From: Wuchereria bancrofti
Lineage: Eukaryota; Nematoda; Chromadorea; Rhabditida; Onchocercidae
Assembly: GCA_005281725.1 (NCBI GenBank)
Contig: SSBO01000002.1
Location: 572,902-636,901, forward strand
Direction: 5' to 3'
DNA: 64,000 bases
Part shown: positions 39,822 to 52,427 of the stretch, piece by piece
Layout: each line of letters opens with the position of its first letter
How positions within the stretch are numbered: position 1 is the first letter of the stretch
Notes under the pieces: model-generated
Told to the model about the DNA's origin: nothing
The model's database searches: none
Seen by the model: the letters and a program-made list of their open reading frames with translations, nothing else
Program-made: the position numbers and the translations under genes

Positions 39822-41078
39822 TTTAATCAGAAAGTAAACATCTGAGCTTTCTCCTTCTTGTACAATGAATCATTGGATATTTATTTGCAGTAATTTATGA
39901 ATCATTCAACAGTAACACAACTTAGTATTTTTCTAGCAATCATTGGTCTGAATCATTAATCCTTCCAATCTTTTTTTCTCAAAAAAGAAGAAAGCGTAGA
40001 ATAACTATTGCAATTTGAAAAGATTCCTTATTGTGCTAAATAATTTTCTACTCTTCAAGAACAATTCAATGTCTAAAAAAGTATGACAGAATGTTAGGAA
40101 TAAAATATAAATTTAAACATAAAGTTACAATATTTGTTCATTTAATTAAGAAATAATGATTGAATCGTTTAAAATTTTAAGTTATTATGCTATATTTCAT
40201 TAAGTATTTAATTAGTTTATTCACCAATTAGACATCGATTTTAATGGTTCCAATTATTATAGAGTCATTTGATCATTTCAATGAAACAAAAATTACAAAC
40301 ACATGTTTAGTCATTTGGCCGTTTGCTTAATTTTGGATTGGTCATAAATGGTATCAATGAAAAATTTCTTTACAAATAGTTGAATACATATCATTACTAG
40401 CATATTGTCATCTTTCAATGACAGGTGCAAAAAATAAACGAGAACAGTCTCTGCTCATGTTCCACCAACGAAAATGAAACCAAGCAAACTGACATCCATG
40501 TAATCATCCATCATTAATTTGCTTGCTGGGAATAATCAACTCCTCCCTAGAAATCATCCATATTCAATTGTTGGAGATGTAAGTAATAAACGGATTGGTA
40601 ACTAGAAAATATAAGAAAAAATATTTGTCTTTCATGTGTACTTTTCTTCCTTACTTTCTAATAGTCTTAAGAGATTATTTATGATTTCAAAAAAAAAAAT
40701 GAATGTAAGATATTAATTTGATAATTTAAAATTGACAAGCAGTTTGATGTTACCTTAAGAAATGGAAGTATATTCATTTTGATAATTCAAAAATTTTAAA
40801 TGCAAATTTTGAATATTTATTTTAAATATGCAAATTCTTTGTCCTATTCAATTCATAGATATATTATTTTATTGAAATTCAAAATTTAAAATCATTTGAA
40901 AAAAAATGGTTCATGGATGATGAAAGTGTTTAAGACAGTGTTTGAGATAAATGTTTAAGGTTATGATAATTCTAATTTCAATTTATATTTAAACCTGAAC
41001 AAATTGAAATTTTCATTTTGATACTGTATGCATTTAGTAATCATTTCTCTCAATTTTTTTTCCATACAGGATTATAGA

Positions 41079-42052
41079 ATGCTAAAATTACGAATGATCA
41101 AAATTATTACAACGAAAACATTGGTTTCCTTTTACGTATTAATTGAAATTCAGCAAATAACAGCAAGTAAGTGCTCGCTCTCCTTTTCGACAAAATTTAT
41201 TTTATCCTTTATTAATCTTACTTTGAAATAATGATAATAATAATAAATAAATAATGATGATAATAACAACCTATTATTATTGTGTGCATTATTAATCTTT
41301 CATATTTCTCATAATCAATTATTAATAGGATAAAAGAGACAAAACAATTTTACAGTATTCTGTCCACCATTTGGAATTCGAACTAACGGCGAAATATCAT
41401 ATTTACCTTCTTGGCAGATGGCTCAGTGACCGCTTTTTGCGAGTCAAATTCTAAATGAAACAAAAAAATTGGTAAAGATTAAATTAAATTGAAATCAACC
41501 AAATTATAGTTTAATCCATTATACTTCAATTATTCCTTTCTTCTATTGATTGAAATTAAATTGCAAAAATTTTATCAGGAACAATCAATGTAAAAGAAGA
41601 ACATTTTTGTAAATATGAAAATTGTAATTGAATCAGTCAAGTAATTTTAGGTAAATGTGTTCTCTTGGAATCTGGTAAACCGTGCCCACAAATCGAATTT
41701 TTTCCTGGTGTCATTCATTACATAACGGTTAGTATTGAAATCAATAATTAAATGTTTTCACCGACGCAAAACTTATTTCAACAGCTATGGAATCAGAAGA
41801 AAGATTTGAAATAAAAGGACTTTAACGTATAAAGAAGACGAATAATTCAGTGTTTATAGCCTGATATGACCAACGAAGTACCACGAACGATGCTTGCTTC
41901 GGGTACGAGAGCCATCTTTATATGTGATCCGGATTTTGCACTAAGAGGTGAATCTCAGTCATTCTGTTTCGATGGTAGATGGTCTACAGAGCTGCCAAAA
42001 TGTGTATCAATTTGGACAGGACATGCTCTTATAAATGCAAAGTATTGGCACA
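41079..42052 (+). pseudogene. CCP/sushi gene, dead copy A
   Basis: A decayed paralogue of the intact gene at 59268. Exon 1 (41079-41166) is intact: a probable spliced-leader acceptor ends at 41069, then MLKLRMIKIITTKTLVSFYV signal peptide and a GTAAGT donor. Exon 2 (from about 41356) has lost about 60 bases in the middle of the first CCP domain, is frameshifted, and has TGG changed to TGA near its end. Exons 3 (41651-41727) and 4 (41860-42052) are still open and encode the second CCP domain (FICDPDFALRGESQS, RWSTELPKC). The next conserved Cys is replaced by Trp (KYW), and exon 5 with the third CCP is missing. A new ATG-to-stop frame within exon 4 is not a gene. Confidence 0.85.
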
Positions 42053-42353
42053 GTAAGTTGAAATAAACTTTCAAAATTCATTTACTATTAATAATAATGT
42101 TGCTATTATTGTTATCGTTTATTATTATTTACTTTTAAAATCTCTAATTTCTTCCGGCTAACGTTACTTTTCACAATATCAGCTTTTACTGAAATATGTT
42201 TTTTCTAGTGTTAAAAATTAAATTTCATCAATATCATAGATTAATTTTAAATTTATAATCTGACGTTGTGTAAAAAATCCATAAAAACTTCCTTTAGAAT
42301 AACTTTAGAAATGGCAAATTTAAAAATTCATGGAAACAATTAGTGTTTTCAAC

Positions 42354-42690
42354 GTTGATATGTGCTGTCGCCTTTAAACAAACGACGGGCCAAAAAAATG
42401 ACGTAACAGATAAGTCCCACACTACCGGTTGTTACCACGAGTGTAGCAAATAAGCCGGACGAGTGATAACTCACAGATCAGGTGTTGTTACCCAAAATTC
42501 TCTTCTATCTTAACATGAAAAAGACGTGAATATTAGACAGGTTACTAATAAGTGATGGTCAGAAAGACAAAGAAAAATATTTCATGCACTTTCAATGCAT
42601 GCTGATTGCTGTCTGCACGATGCACTCTTATCTTGCACTTATTCATGCAGTTTCAGTTTTGTCAATACAATTTCTATTGCAAGTTAGTTA
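42354..42690 (+). repeat. ~360-bp dispersed repeat, copy 2
   Basis: Same family as 39461-39821; shares GATGCACTCTTATCTTGCAC and TTCATGCAGTTTCAGTTTTG. Nearly identical to the copy at 49492 over its right half. Confidence 0.85.
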
Positions 42691-43410
42691 ATCAGGCGAA
42701 CTGAATATCATCTAAGCCTTTTTTTTTCTTGTGCAATGAATCATTGGATATTTATTTACAATAATTTATGAATTATTCAACAGTAACTAAAATTTATTAA
42801 TATCAAAATTAATTTTGAACTTATTTGACATTTTTCCTAAGATTGCATTTTCATCAGATATGATCTGTTCACATTCCTGCAACGTTGTTTCTAAAATTAA
42901 TGCGAGAAATCTAACTTCACTTTACAATAATTTAGAAATGATAAAATTTAAAAATTCGTGAAAACAATTAATATTTTCAATGTTGATATATGCTGTCGCC
43001 TCTAAACAAGCGACATCCCAAAAAATAACATAACAGACTCAAATTATCTGTCACACTATGTTAACTGCAATTACTGATCGTCACTATCAGCGTGACAAAC
43101 AATCCAGATAAGTAGCGACCCGAGGAGTGTTACCCCAAGTTCTCTTCTGTCTTAGCATGAAAAAGATGTAAGCAATAGACAGGTTACTAATCAGTAATGA
43201 TCAGAGAGACAAAGGGAAACTGTTTCATGCACTTTTTGCACTTTCAATGCATGCTGACTGCGGCTGCACGATGCACTCTCATCTTGCATTTATTCATGCA
43301 GTTTCAGTTTTGTCAATACATTTTCTATTGCAAATTATATTGAGTTATGCAGTAGATGATGAAGAATTGTGTGCTATTTGAACAATTTTAAATTATCAGC
43401 TCATTGTGTT
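42490..43410 (+). repeat. Segmental duplication, left member
   Basis: About 0.9 kb nearly identical to 49660-50570, including two dispersed-repeat copies and the sequence between them. The differences seen are scattered single-base changes and a few indels. Confidence 0.88.
42981..43339 (+). repeat. ~360-bp dispersed repeat, copy 3
   Basis: Same family; about 97 percent identical by eye to the copy at 50149, together with its flanks, as part of a larger duplication. Confidence 0.87.
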
Positions 43411-44373
43411 GATCTGATTTCTTTGAATTATTAATTGCCAAAATTTCTAACTAATCAATCTAACATTATTTGTTTCAGCAGTTATTAAGAAAAAAATAGA
43501 AAAGGATTTTAAAAAAAAGTGTTTTTATATGCTCTCGTGATTTTTAAACGTCAATTTTTTATCTCAATTAATTTCTATCAGAATCTCGAAACCCTTTCAT
43601 AGCAATTATATAGCTATTAAGTAGTTGCATGGATTTCGGCTTATTCATCTAATTTTCTAAAACAGATTTAGTCACTCGTTTATTTTTCAGGAATTTTCAT
43701 TGAAAACAAATATTCTTAGAACTAAAATAGTATTTGTTCAACCACAGAGTGCACAAATGTTTATCATTGATATTAGCATCTGATGTGACATTTTGGTAAT
43801 TCGATAATAGCGTTTATGATCAGTCCAGAATCGAGCAAGCAAAAAATAATTTGTGTTTTACCGAATTGATCTTATATAGCTTTGAGCAAACAGCAAATTG
43901 AATGCATCTGTGAATGATACTTCGAACAATATATTTTAGACATCTCTATCCAGTATTTATAATTTGTGCTTTATCGAAATGATCTAATAGCTTTACAATA
44001 ATTTAATTAATTATCTGGTAAAATATGACGTAATAAGTAAAAATTTTAAACAATTCAGCCGTTCGCTCTTAATTTCTTGAATTAAATGCTGTAACCTTAT
44101 TTTCAAATTTAGACTCTGTTCGTAACTTTTCGCATTATTTTTTTGGACGATGAATTCTTCTTTGCAGAGCGGTGAATCGGTTAGCTCAATAGTGTGGAAG
44201 CTTTCTTCCAGATGAAGTATTTTGATAGAAAATAATGGTTACAATGTTTTCAAGTGATTTATTATGCAAATATTAATTAGAAATTTGTCAAATTTATTGA
44301 AAAACGAGATTTATGAATTTATAAAATGAGTCTACCTCAGATTCAATGTGGACAAATGTTGAACAAATTCAAT

Positions 44374-44745
44374 GTTAGCATAACTCATACATTCTGTTGC
44401 CCGTTAAAGGCAACTTTCCCAAAAAATGATGGAGCGGATAACCGCCAGAAATTCTGCTTGCTACTATTAGACACGGTCGATCATACTTACCAAACAATCG
44501 GACCAATCATTCATTCATTTAAAAGAAGGGCAGGTACAAACAAACCAATGAGTAGCAGTGCAAATTATCCGTTTGCATTGTATTTTCTTCACTTTTAACA
44601 TCATGGTGATGACAATGACAAGCAGATTACTAATTAGTGAAGGGCAAAAATATATTATGGACATGCAGTTTGAATGTAACGCATGCTAACTGCACAATGT
44701 TTCATCTTGCATTTATACATGCAATTTCAATTTGCTCAAATACAA
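44374..44745 (+). repeat. ~360-bp dispersed repeat, copy 4 (diverged)
   Basis: The most diverged copy: CTGTTGCCCGTTAAAGGCAA at the left and CATGCAATTTCAATTTGCTC at the right, with many substitutions between. A 90-codon open frame (44326-44598) crosses it by chance. Confidence 0.65.
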
Positions 44746-47700
44746 CACTTCTCGAGAAACTTTGAAAAATTATGCAGAAGATAATGAAGGATTTAATGTC
44801 ATTTAATCTTATCAGCTCAATTGTGTGTAAACCGTGATGTAAGATAAATATGAAAATCCGATGTAATTTTTTAACAACCTGAACAACGCAAAAATTAATT
44901 AGTATTAATTTTAATTTTAAATAAAGTTCTTTTTATTGTCAATTAGTTTAATGCGATAATTATATAAAGTTTCCAGTGTCTTCTATTATTTCTTATTTAA
45001 TTTATAGATAATAAAACTATTGTTGCTCTCATTAGTGGTGTTAATTTCTTTTTTAGCTAGAACATTTCATTCATTATCAGTGTTGATCAAATTAATTTAG
45101 AGAATTTATTTTGATAATTTATTCAATGCATGTAAATGAAAAAAGGATGAATATATATATTTTTTCCTACTTCATTATCTTTTATCTAATTCCAATATTT
45201 ACCACTTGTAAACAAACATTTCCATCATATTCCTCTTCCAACGGACATTTCCTAATCAAATTTAACTGCAGCGGAAATTTAATATTTTTGAAGAAAAATT
45301 CTCAATAATTAAACTAAACGACAATTGATATCAGTTAAAATTTTTATTTGATGATCCAAACTTTATTTCATTCATAAACAATCTTCTTTTAATCCTCCGC
45401 AAAGATAATCAATGATATTAATTATGATCAGTTGCATTGTAATATTTATCAGATAAAAAAAATGAGGAACAAATAGCTTTGAAGCGTATCCTTTAAATTT
45501 GATGATATTATTCCAAAATATTTTTTTATAAAATTTTTAACAATATTTGTTGAAATAATGACATATTACCTTATTCGAACAATAATAATGTTAATAACAA
45601 AGTAATTAGGCACTTAGTAGATGAACAATTAAACTGTTATTATTAAACATAACTAGAATGTATACTTAGGAAAATAATTTCCCTTTGCATACTATAATAG
45701 AAACTGAAGAAAGTATAAATTGGAATTTTACTTATTTCTGATTCAAATGGAATAAATTTTGACAAATACTTGGAACTGAATCAAATTTTCGATTCATTTG
45801 GAAACTCTAATTGTTTAAGTTATTACTAATATCATTTCTTTGCCAGCAACAAATATTTCTTTTTCTTTCGGTAATGTAATCAAATAATTAAGTAATCAAA
45901 ACAATTAGAAGGAATCAAATTGACCTTTGATAAAGAGGTTTCGAAGTGAGTGAAAGTTATCAATTATTCTTTTTTTTTATTTTAATCCTAAAATAATCCT
46001 ACAGGTCTTTTCCATTCTTGTAACTAATAGCATTCTTTGTTAGATTTTTCTCTAAATTTGAAAAATTCTTACTTGCTATTTTGTTTTTAAATTCTTACTA
46101 ATTTCTGAAACACAGGAAAAAACATTTCAAATAAATGAAACAATGATTGTTTTATGCCATCAAAATGTTTGTAGCGAAAATATTCTAACAGCAAAATTAA
46201 CAGCGAATGTATCAAATCAAAGTGGTATTTGAAATTTCTCATGAAATTAACCTTAAAATCTAACATCATTGATAGCAATGGAATTTTGTTTTTTTTTTTT
46301 TCGATTTTTTTAACATTTTATTTGATATCAGTGCAATTCTAAATAAAAAAATTCATTTTCCATTAGTATTGTTTGCCTTATATATTTTCATGAACATATT
46401 TTGAATGTCACAAATTCATTTATTCATTTCATACAGCAATCCTTTAAAATTATTTTGGTTGTTCATTCATGTAATCCTTATATTTATTTCTCGTATGTTA
46501 TTAATTTTGGCCGTTAAGCTATTAATTCAGTTAAATTAAACGGACAAATTTGATAAAGATTTTTGCATCAAAAAACCACCATTAACAAATTCGAAAATAT
46601 TTATGAGTAGAAAGAGAAATATGCCAATTTATCAGTCAATAAATAATATTTGTAATAATAAAATAACAATTATCTCACTTAAAACTTGCTTTTTTCAATT
46701 AATTAAATTATATTTAATTGAATCATAGTCAGTTTTTTTTTTTTGCTAAATTAAACTTATGTTAATTTTATCTATATTTGATTTCAGTATTATTTTGTAA
46801 TTATTGTTCAATATGAAAGTAAACAATTGTCACATTTGGTTGATGATAATCATAACACGGCTTTCACTATCTTCTAGTGATGTATGTTTATTCAAAAATC
46901 TTTTTCTAATTTTTTTTTTTAATTGTTGATTTTATTCTTAATTTCAATTATTAATAAATTGAAATTATGTTAATGGTTATCATTTTAGCAAAATTTCATG
47001 TGTCATTGAAATTTATTAGAATTAGATTAGAATGGAATTTGTGGGAATTTTTTAAAAATAAACAGATTTAAACTCTAGTGGAAATATTTCTAGGAAATTG
47101 AATCGATTCATGAACGTCTTCATTAGATAGAAAAATTGATGAGATGCGCGCACAATGGTTGTAACAAATAGCAGTGCAGAAAATGATGGAAATAAAGTAT
47201 TTATTCAGCGTACTAGCAAAAAGTTGAAAAGAAATATTCGTGCGTATTTTGAATGCCAATAATTCAATCATTTGAATTTGACAAAAAATTTTGCATTTCA
47301 CTTATTATTTCCATTCCTTTTTTCTCGTTTTACGTAATGACAAAAATGTTTATTTCAGTTTGATATTTGTCGAATTGTTCGTTGATTGTTAACACTTTCA
47401 AGTAATCTGAAATGCAATAAAGATATTTAAGAAGTAATCTGAAATCTGAAATGTCTGAAATCTGAAAATAGAAAAATATACATATTAAAAAATGAAAAAT
47501 GATAAATCCTAAATGTAATAAAAATGCAGAAATTATAAACTGTATATGAAATTATCGACCTGTTATTATTGAACCAAAAATATTAATTATTTGTAAATAC
47601 AAAAAGAATAAATTTTTCTATTGATCATCATTTTAGCAGAGATCATTTCTTAAATTTAATGGTAGGATATGATATATATTAGCAACAAATCGATAATGTT

Positions 47701-48200
47701 AAATGAAGGATATTACAGTATTACTAATTGCCATTTTATTAATTTGTAAAAACATTCTAGAAAAATGTCATAAAACTGTAATTTAATTCGTAATGTAAAT
47801 CAAATATAAGAAAAATATAAGATTGTTTGTAAAAACATAAAATCTAACTCTAAAATTTTGGTTCCTACTTGCAAAACTATGAATTACTTATTAATTAAAA
47901 TATGATTGTTTCGAAATTTATGCTTCAAATTATATTTAAGCTTTACTGCGTCTACTTGAACTTATAGTGATGAACATTCAAGATTTCATCATTTGTCGCT
48001 AATTTTACGATAAAATAACTGGAAATTACTTTTTCCTACTTAAGCGATTTGTTACCAATGGCAAAAATTTGCGATAATTTTGCAGTTATTTTTCAGATTA
48101 TAGTAATTGTTTCCAAAACACAAAAAGCATTCAAAATTCTAGCAGTTTTTCATAAAGCTAAATTTAATAAATGAAATAAATCCCCACCAAGTAGTATAAT
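44746..48200. other. Intergenic, AT-rich, no accepted gene
   Basis: About 3.4 kb between the repeat copies and the second CCP block. It holds homopolymer runs and one isolated signal-peptide-like exon (46813-46881, listed separately). Nothing else is recognised. Confidence 0.45.
46813..46881 (+). CDS. Isolated signal-peptide-like exon, possible gene remnant
   Basis: ATG at 46813 opens 23 codons (MKVNNCHIWLMIIITRLSLS...) resembling a signal peptide, with a TTTCAG acceptor 27 bases upstream (possible spliced-leader site) and a GTATGT donor. The next TTTCAG acceptor near 47358 would add only eight codons before a stop. Possibly the relic of another secreted-protein gene; may be chance. Confidence 0.2.
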
Positions 48201-48474
48201 CAAGTTTGTGTTATTTTGAATATGCGAATCCTTTTTTTTGCTCAATTCACAGATACATTATTTTATTGAAACATAAAACTTAAAACTTATTATTTGAAAT
48301 AGATAATGGCTTGTGGGTGGCAAAAAATTTTAGATAATGCTAAGTATCTATTTATGATAATTTTAATGCTAATTTATATTCAAACTTGAGCAAATTGAAA
48401 TTTCACTTGAATACTGCATGCATTTAGCAATTATTTCTCTCAAAAAAAGTTTTTTTTTAAATAGAGGTAGTCAA

Positions 48475-49165
48475 AATTATTACAACGAAAACATCGGTTT
48501 CTTCTTATGTATTAATCGAAATTCAGCAAATAACTGCTCGTTCTCCTTTTCGACAAAATTTATTTTATCCCTTATTAATCTTGTTGTGAAATAATGATAA
48601 TAATGATAAATAATAATAATAAATGATAATAATAATTAATAATAACAACAATTATTATTATAGTAACAAATAGTAATAATAATAATCTATTATTATTGTA
48701 TGCATTATTAATCTTTCATATTTCTCATAATTGTTAGTAGGAAAAAGAGACAAAAACAATTTTACAGTGTTCTGTCCACCATTTGAAACCCGAATTAACG
48801 GCGAAATATCTTATTTACCTTCTTAATTACAAGCAGTAATAGAAGAAGGTACAATGGCATTGTTAAAATGTAATACAAGTTATATAGCAGATGGCTCGGT
48901 GACCACTTTTTGCGAATCGAATTCTAAATGGAACAGAAAAATTGGTAAAGATTAAATAATTATAGTTTAATTAATTATAATTCAATCATTTCTTTCTTCT
49001 ATTGATTGAAATTAAATTGCAAAAATTTTATCAGGAATAATTAATGCAAAAAAAAGGCATTTTTGTAACCATGAAAATTGAATCAGTTAAGTAATTTTAG
49101 GTAAATGTGTTCTGTTGGATTCTAGTAAACTATCGCACAAATCGAAATTTTTCGCGGTATCGGTT
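48475..49165 (+). pseudogene. CCP/sushi gene, dead copy B
   Basis: The second decayed paralogue. Exon 1 has lost its ATG region and its donor (the bases AGCAAGTAAGT present in copies A and C are deleted). Exon 2 (48768-48944) keeps full length and both splice sites but has a TAA early in the first CCP domain (CCT TCT TAA). Exon 3 (from about 49100) has lost a segment and its frame, and exons 4 and 5 are absent. Exon 2 is closer to copy C at the left end and to copy A at the right (ATAGCAGATGGCTC), which is informative for the duplication order. Confidence 0.85.
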
Positions 49166-49491
49166 AGTATTGAAATAAATTAATTAAAAGTTTTCACCAA
49201 TGCAAAAAATATTTCAACAACCCTGGCTAACATTATCTGTCATTAATTAGACTACCAACTTTTACTAAAATATGTTTTTCTAGTGTTAAAAACTAAAATT
49301 AATTAATATCATAAATTAATTTCGAAATTATTTGATATTTTTCCTAAGATTGCATTTTCATCAGATATGATCTGCCCACATTTTAATGACGTTGGTTTTA
49401 AAATTAATCCAAAAAATCCATAAAAACTTCACTTTGTAATAACTTAGAAATGATAAAATCTAAAAGTTCGTGAAAACACTTAATGTTTTCA

Positions 49492-49857
49492 ATGTCGATA
49501 TATGCTGTTGCCTTTAAACAAGCAACGGCTCAAAAAATGACATAACAGACGTCAAATTATCTGTCACACTACATTAACTGCAGCTACCGGTTGTCACTAC
49601 CAACGAACGTGATGAACAATCCAGATAAGTAGCGACTAACAGGCCGGGAATTGTTGCCCTAAATTCTCTTCTATCTTAGCATGAAAAAGATGTGAATATT
49701 AGACAGGTTACTAATAAGTGATGATCAGAAAGACAAAGAAAAATATTTCATGCACTTTCAATGCATGCTGATTGCTGTCTGCACGATGCACTCTTATCTT
49801 GCACTTATTCATGCAGTTTCAGTTTTGTCAATACAATTTCTATTGCAAGTTAGTTAA
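49492..49857 (+). repeat. ~360-bp dispersed repeat, copy 5
   Basis: Same family as 39461-39821. The right half and downstream flank are almost identical to 42540-42800. Confidence 0.86.
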
Positions 49858-50570
49858 TCAGGCGAACTGAATATCATCTAAGCCTTTTTTTTTCTTGTGC
49901 AATGAATCATTGGATATTTATTTACAATAATTTATGAATTATTCAACAGTAACTAAAATTTATTAATATCATAAATTAATTTTGAACTTATTTGACATTT
50001 TTCCTAAGATTGCATTTTCATCAGATATGATCTGTTCACATTCCTGCAACGTTGTTTCTAAAATTAATGCGAGAAATCTAACTTCACTTTACAATAATTT
50101 AGAAATGATAAAATTTAAAAATTCGTGAAAACAATTAATATTTTCAATGTTGATATATGCTGTCGCCTCTAAACAAGCGACGTCCCAAAAAATAACATAA
50201 CAGACTCAAATTACCTGTCACACTATGTTAACTGCAATTACTGATTGTCACTATCAACGTGACAAACAATCCAGATAAGCAGCGACCCGAGGAGTGTTCC
50301 CTCAAATTCTCTTCTATCTTAGCATGAAAAAGATGTGAGTAATAGACAGGTTACTAATCAGTAATGATCAGAGAGACAAAGGGAAACTGTTTCATGCACT
50401 TTCTGCACTTTCAATGCATGCTGACTGTGGCTGCACGATGCACTCTCATTTTGCATTTATTCATGCAGTTTCAGTTTTGTCAATACATTTTCTATTGCAA
50501 ATTATATTGAGTTATGCAGTAGATGATGAAGAATTGTGCGCTATTTGAACAATTTTAAATCATCAGCTCA
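49660..50570 (+). repeat. Segmental duplication, right member
   Basis: Partner of 42490-43410. Immediately after it (50602-50745) begins a sequence matching 40665-40780, the left part of the first CCP block, as expected for a tandem array of units. Confidence 0.88.
50149..50503 (+). repeat. ~360-bp dispersed repeat, copy 6
   Basis: Same family; near-identical partner of the copy at 42981-43339. Confidence 0.87.
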
Positions 50571-50981
50571 TTTTGTTGATCTGATTTATTTGAATTATTA
50601 GTGTTAAGAGATTATTTATGATTTCGAAGAAAATGAATGTAAGAATTAATTTGATAATTTAAAATTGGCAGGCATTTCTATAGTTTGATGTTACCTTAAG
50701 AAATGGAAGTATATTCATTTCATAAATTTAGAAATTCAAAGTTATTCGTTGCAAAAGAAAAAAAAGTTTGGTTGAAACACATGTAAATATTTCCACTTGC
50801 TTAACTCATTTTATTCTCGAAGAGAAGTGTTTGACAGGAAATCTCAGCGCTCCGTCAACGATTGCTGCGTTTAATTCTTAATAATCGCAGAAGACATTTC
50901 GACCGAATTTTTTTTCTGAAAATTTTACTTTTTTGGAGAACCTCTATAAAATATTTAAAACATGGGAAAATAAACAACTTA

Positions 50982-51160
50982 CAATGATGAATTCTTGTAA
51001 TGACTGACCAAGAGATCCCTCAGAGACAGTACACTTAAACCATCGGTGAATATTTTTATCTGATTACTTGCAGTTGCGCCTGTCTGAATGACATCGAAAG
51101 AATTTCAGTTTCTGCTGCATCATTATTCAATTTTATTCTCCAGATCGAATAAATTGCTTG
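50982..51160 (-). pseudogene. RNase H-like fragment, frameshifted
   Basis: The minus strand encodes AAETEILSMSFRQAQLQVIR, then, after a frame change, IKIFTDGLSVLSLRDLL. Together these resemble an RNase H fold core (an E in the first helix, QA at its end, then a beta strand ending in TD). Upstream and downstream frames are broken. Could be a relic of an RNase H gene or a retroelement. Identification rests on the pattern only. Confidence 0.35.
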
Positions 51161-51239
51161 AATAGCTTCACGGATGGTTTCATACGAAGTTTGGTTAATT
51201 TAAGAGAATATCTTTTTGTCTGGGACAAACTCAATTGAT

Positions 51240-52400
51240 CCTTTTCACAAATTTTCACGATGGGACATTAAATAATTATGAGTAAGCTGAAGAACTGTTG
51301 TTATAAGGTTTGTTGTAGATGAGGTTTGTTGGCTACTAAGTTTCTGGAAATCCTAATTCTTTTTAGTAATACTAACAGAAATCAAAAAATCAGACTAGCT
51401 ATATAGGGATGATTTCGAAACTGATACGATAAGTGGCATATATTTCAATCTTTAATATTACCGTTACTATCACAAATTGACAGACAAAAAAAAGTGGGAG
51501 AGAAATATGAACCCATTTAAAATTTTATTAAAATTAAGATTTTGTTAGTACTAAAAATAATATTACTGACAATAACGACAATAATAATAAAGGTTGAAAA
51601 AAATATAGGCACCTTGAATATTAAATAGGCAATGGTAGGACAACATGGAAAAAGCAAAGTTAATTGTATATTTAAAATTTCGTGCTCTCTTAGGTGTTCT
51701 AACATTTGAAATTCAGAAGATAATATAAGAATGTTATGGACAAGCAATAGATAATAGCTGAATTAAGAAATGACAAATCATTTTATTAATAATTATCAAC
51801 GGATTAAAAAGTAATTCAAGTTGCTTCAGCAATATAAATACTTGGTCTGAAAAGAAATTGACAGTGCAAACTCATCGGAATAGTTTATACCGAAATAAGC
51901 AATGCTCCACGAAGAATCATTTTGGAGTACTGATAATGGACGAAATTTATTTTTGAAATTGTCAGACGCTTTTCAAAGTGAACGGCTTGCAACCAATCGC
52001 ATCATAACGCCTAAATTCCAAATCTAACAATTATTGAATATTACTTCTCATATGTTGGAATACAGACCAACCAAAAGCAACAATAAATAAAAGAAAGGGT
52101 TAGAAATGCTTCAAACATTGAATGGTTCTATTCTTGATTTACCTTAAAAGAATACTGAGAAGAGAAAGAGAGAAAAAAGCTCTTTTTTGTATAGAACAGT
52201 GCTTATATAGATTTATACAGATTACTTAACAGTCTGTGTAGATCAATGTCAGAGCTCTCATAAGTCATAACTCTCTGTAAGGATCAAACGAATGATGGAA
52301 TCTTTGATGTATTTGCATATTTTCACTTAACCCTTTTCCTATGATATTTATTTCCATGGTATTATTATTATTTTGTTTAATTAATGAACTTTGGCTAATT
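51240..52400. other. Intergenic, nothing recognised
   Basis: AT-rich spacer upstream of the zinc-finger gene. The minus-strand frame at 51517-51747 is hydrophobic, AT-driven and not accepted. Confidence 0.45.
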
Positions 52401-52414
52401 ATTGCTTATTTCAG
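52401..52414 (+). promoter_or_regulatory. Probable spliced-leader acceptor of the zinc-finger gene
   Basis: The tract ATTGCTTATTTCAG ends 13 bases before the ATG at 52428, with no upstream coding exon. This is typical of an SL1 addition site; a non-coding first exon is the alternative. Confidence 0.5.
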
Positions 52415-52427
52415 ATAGCTTTTAAGA

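Noticed and set aside
44326..44598. 90-codon plus-strand frame
   Set aside because: It lies across a diverged copy of the ~360-bp repeat; other copies have stops at the equivalent positions.
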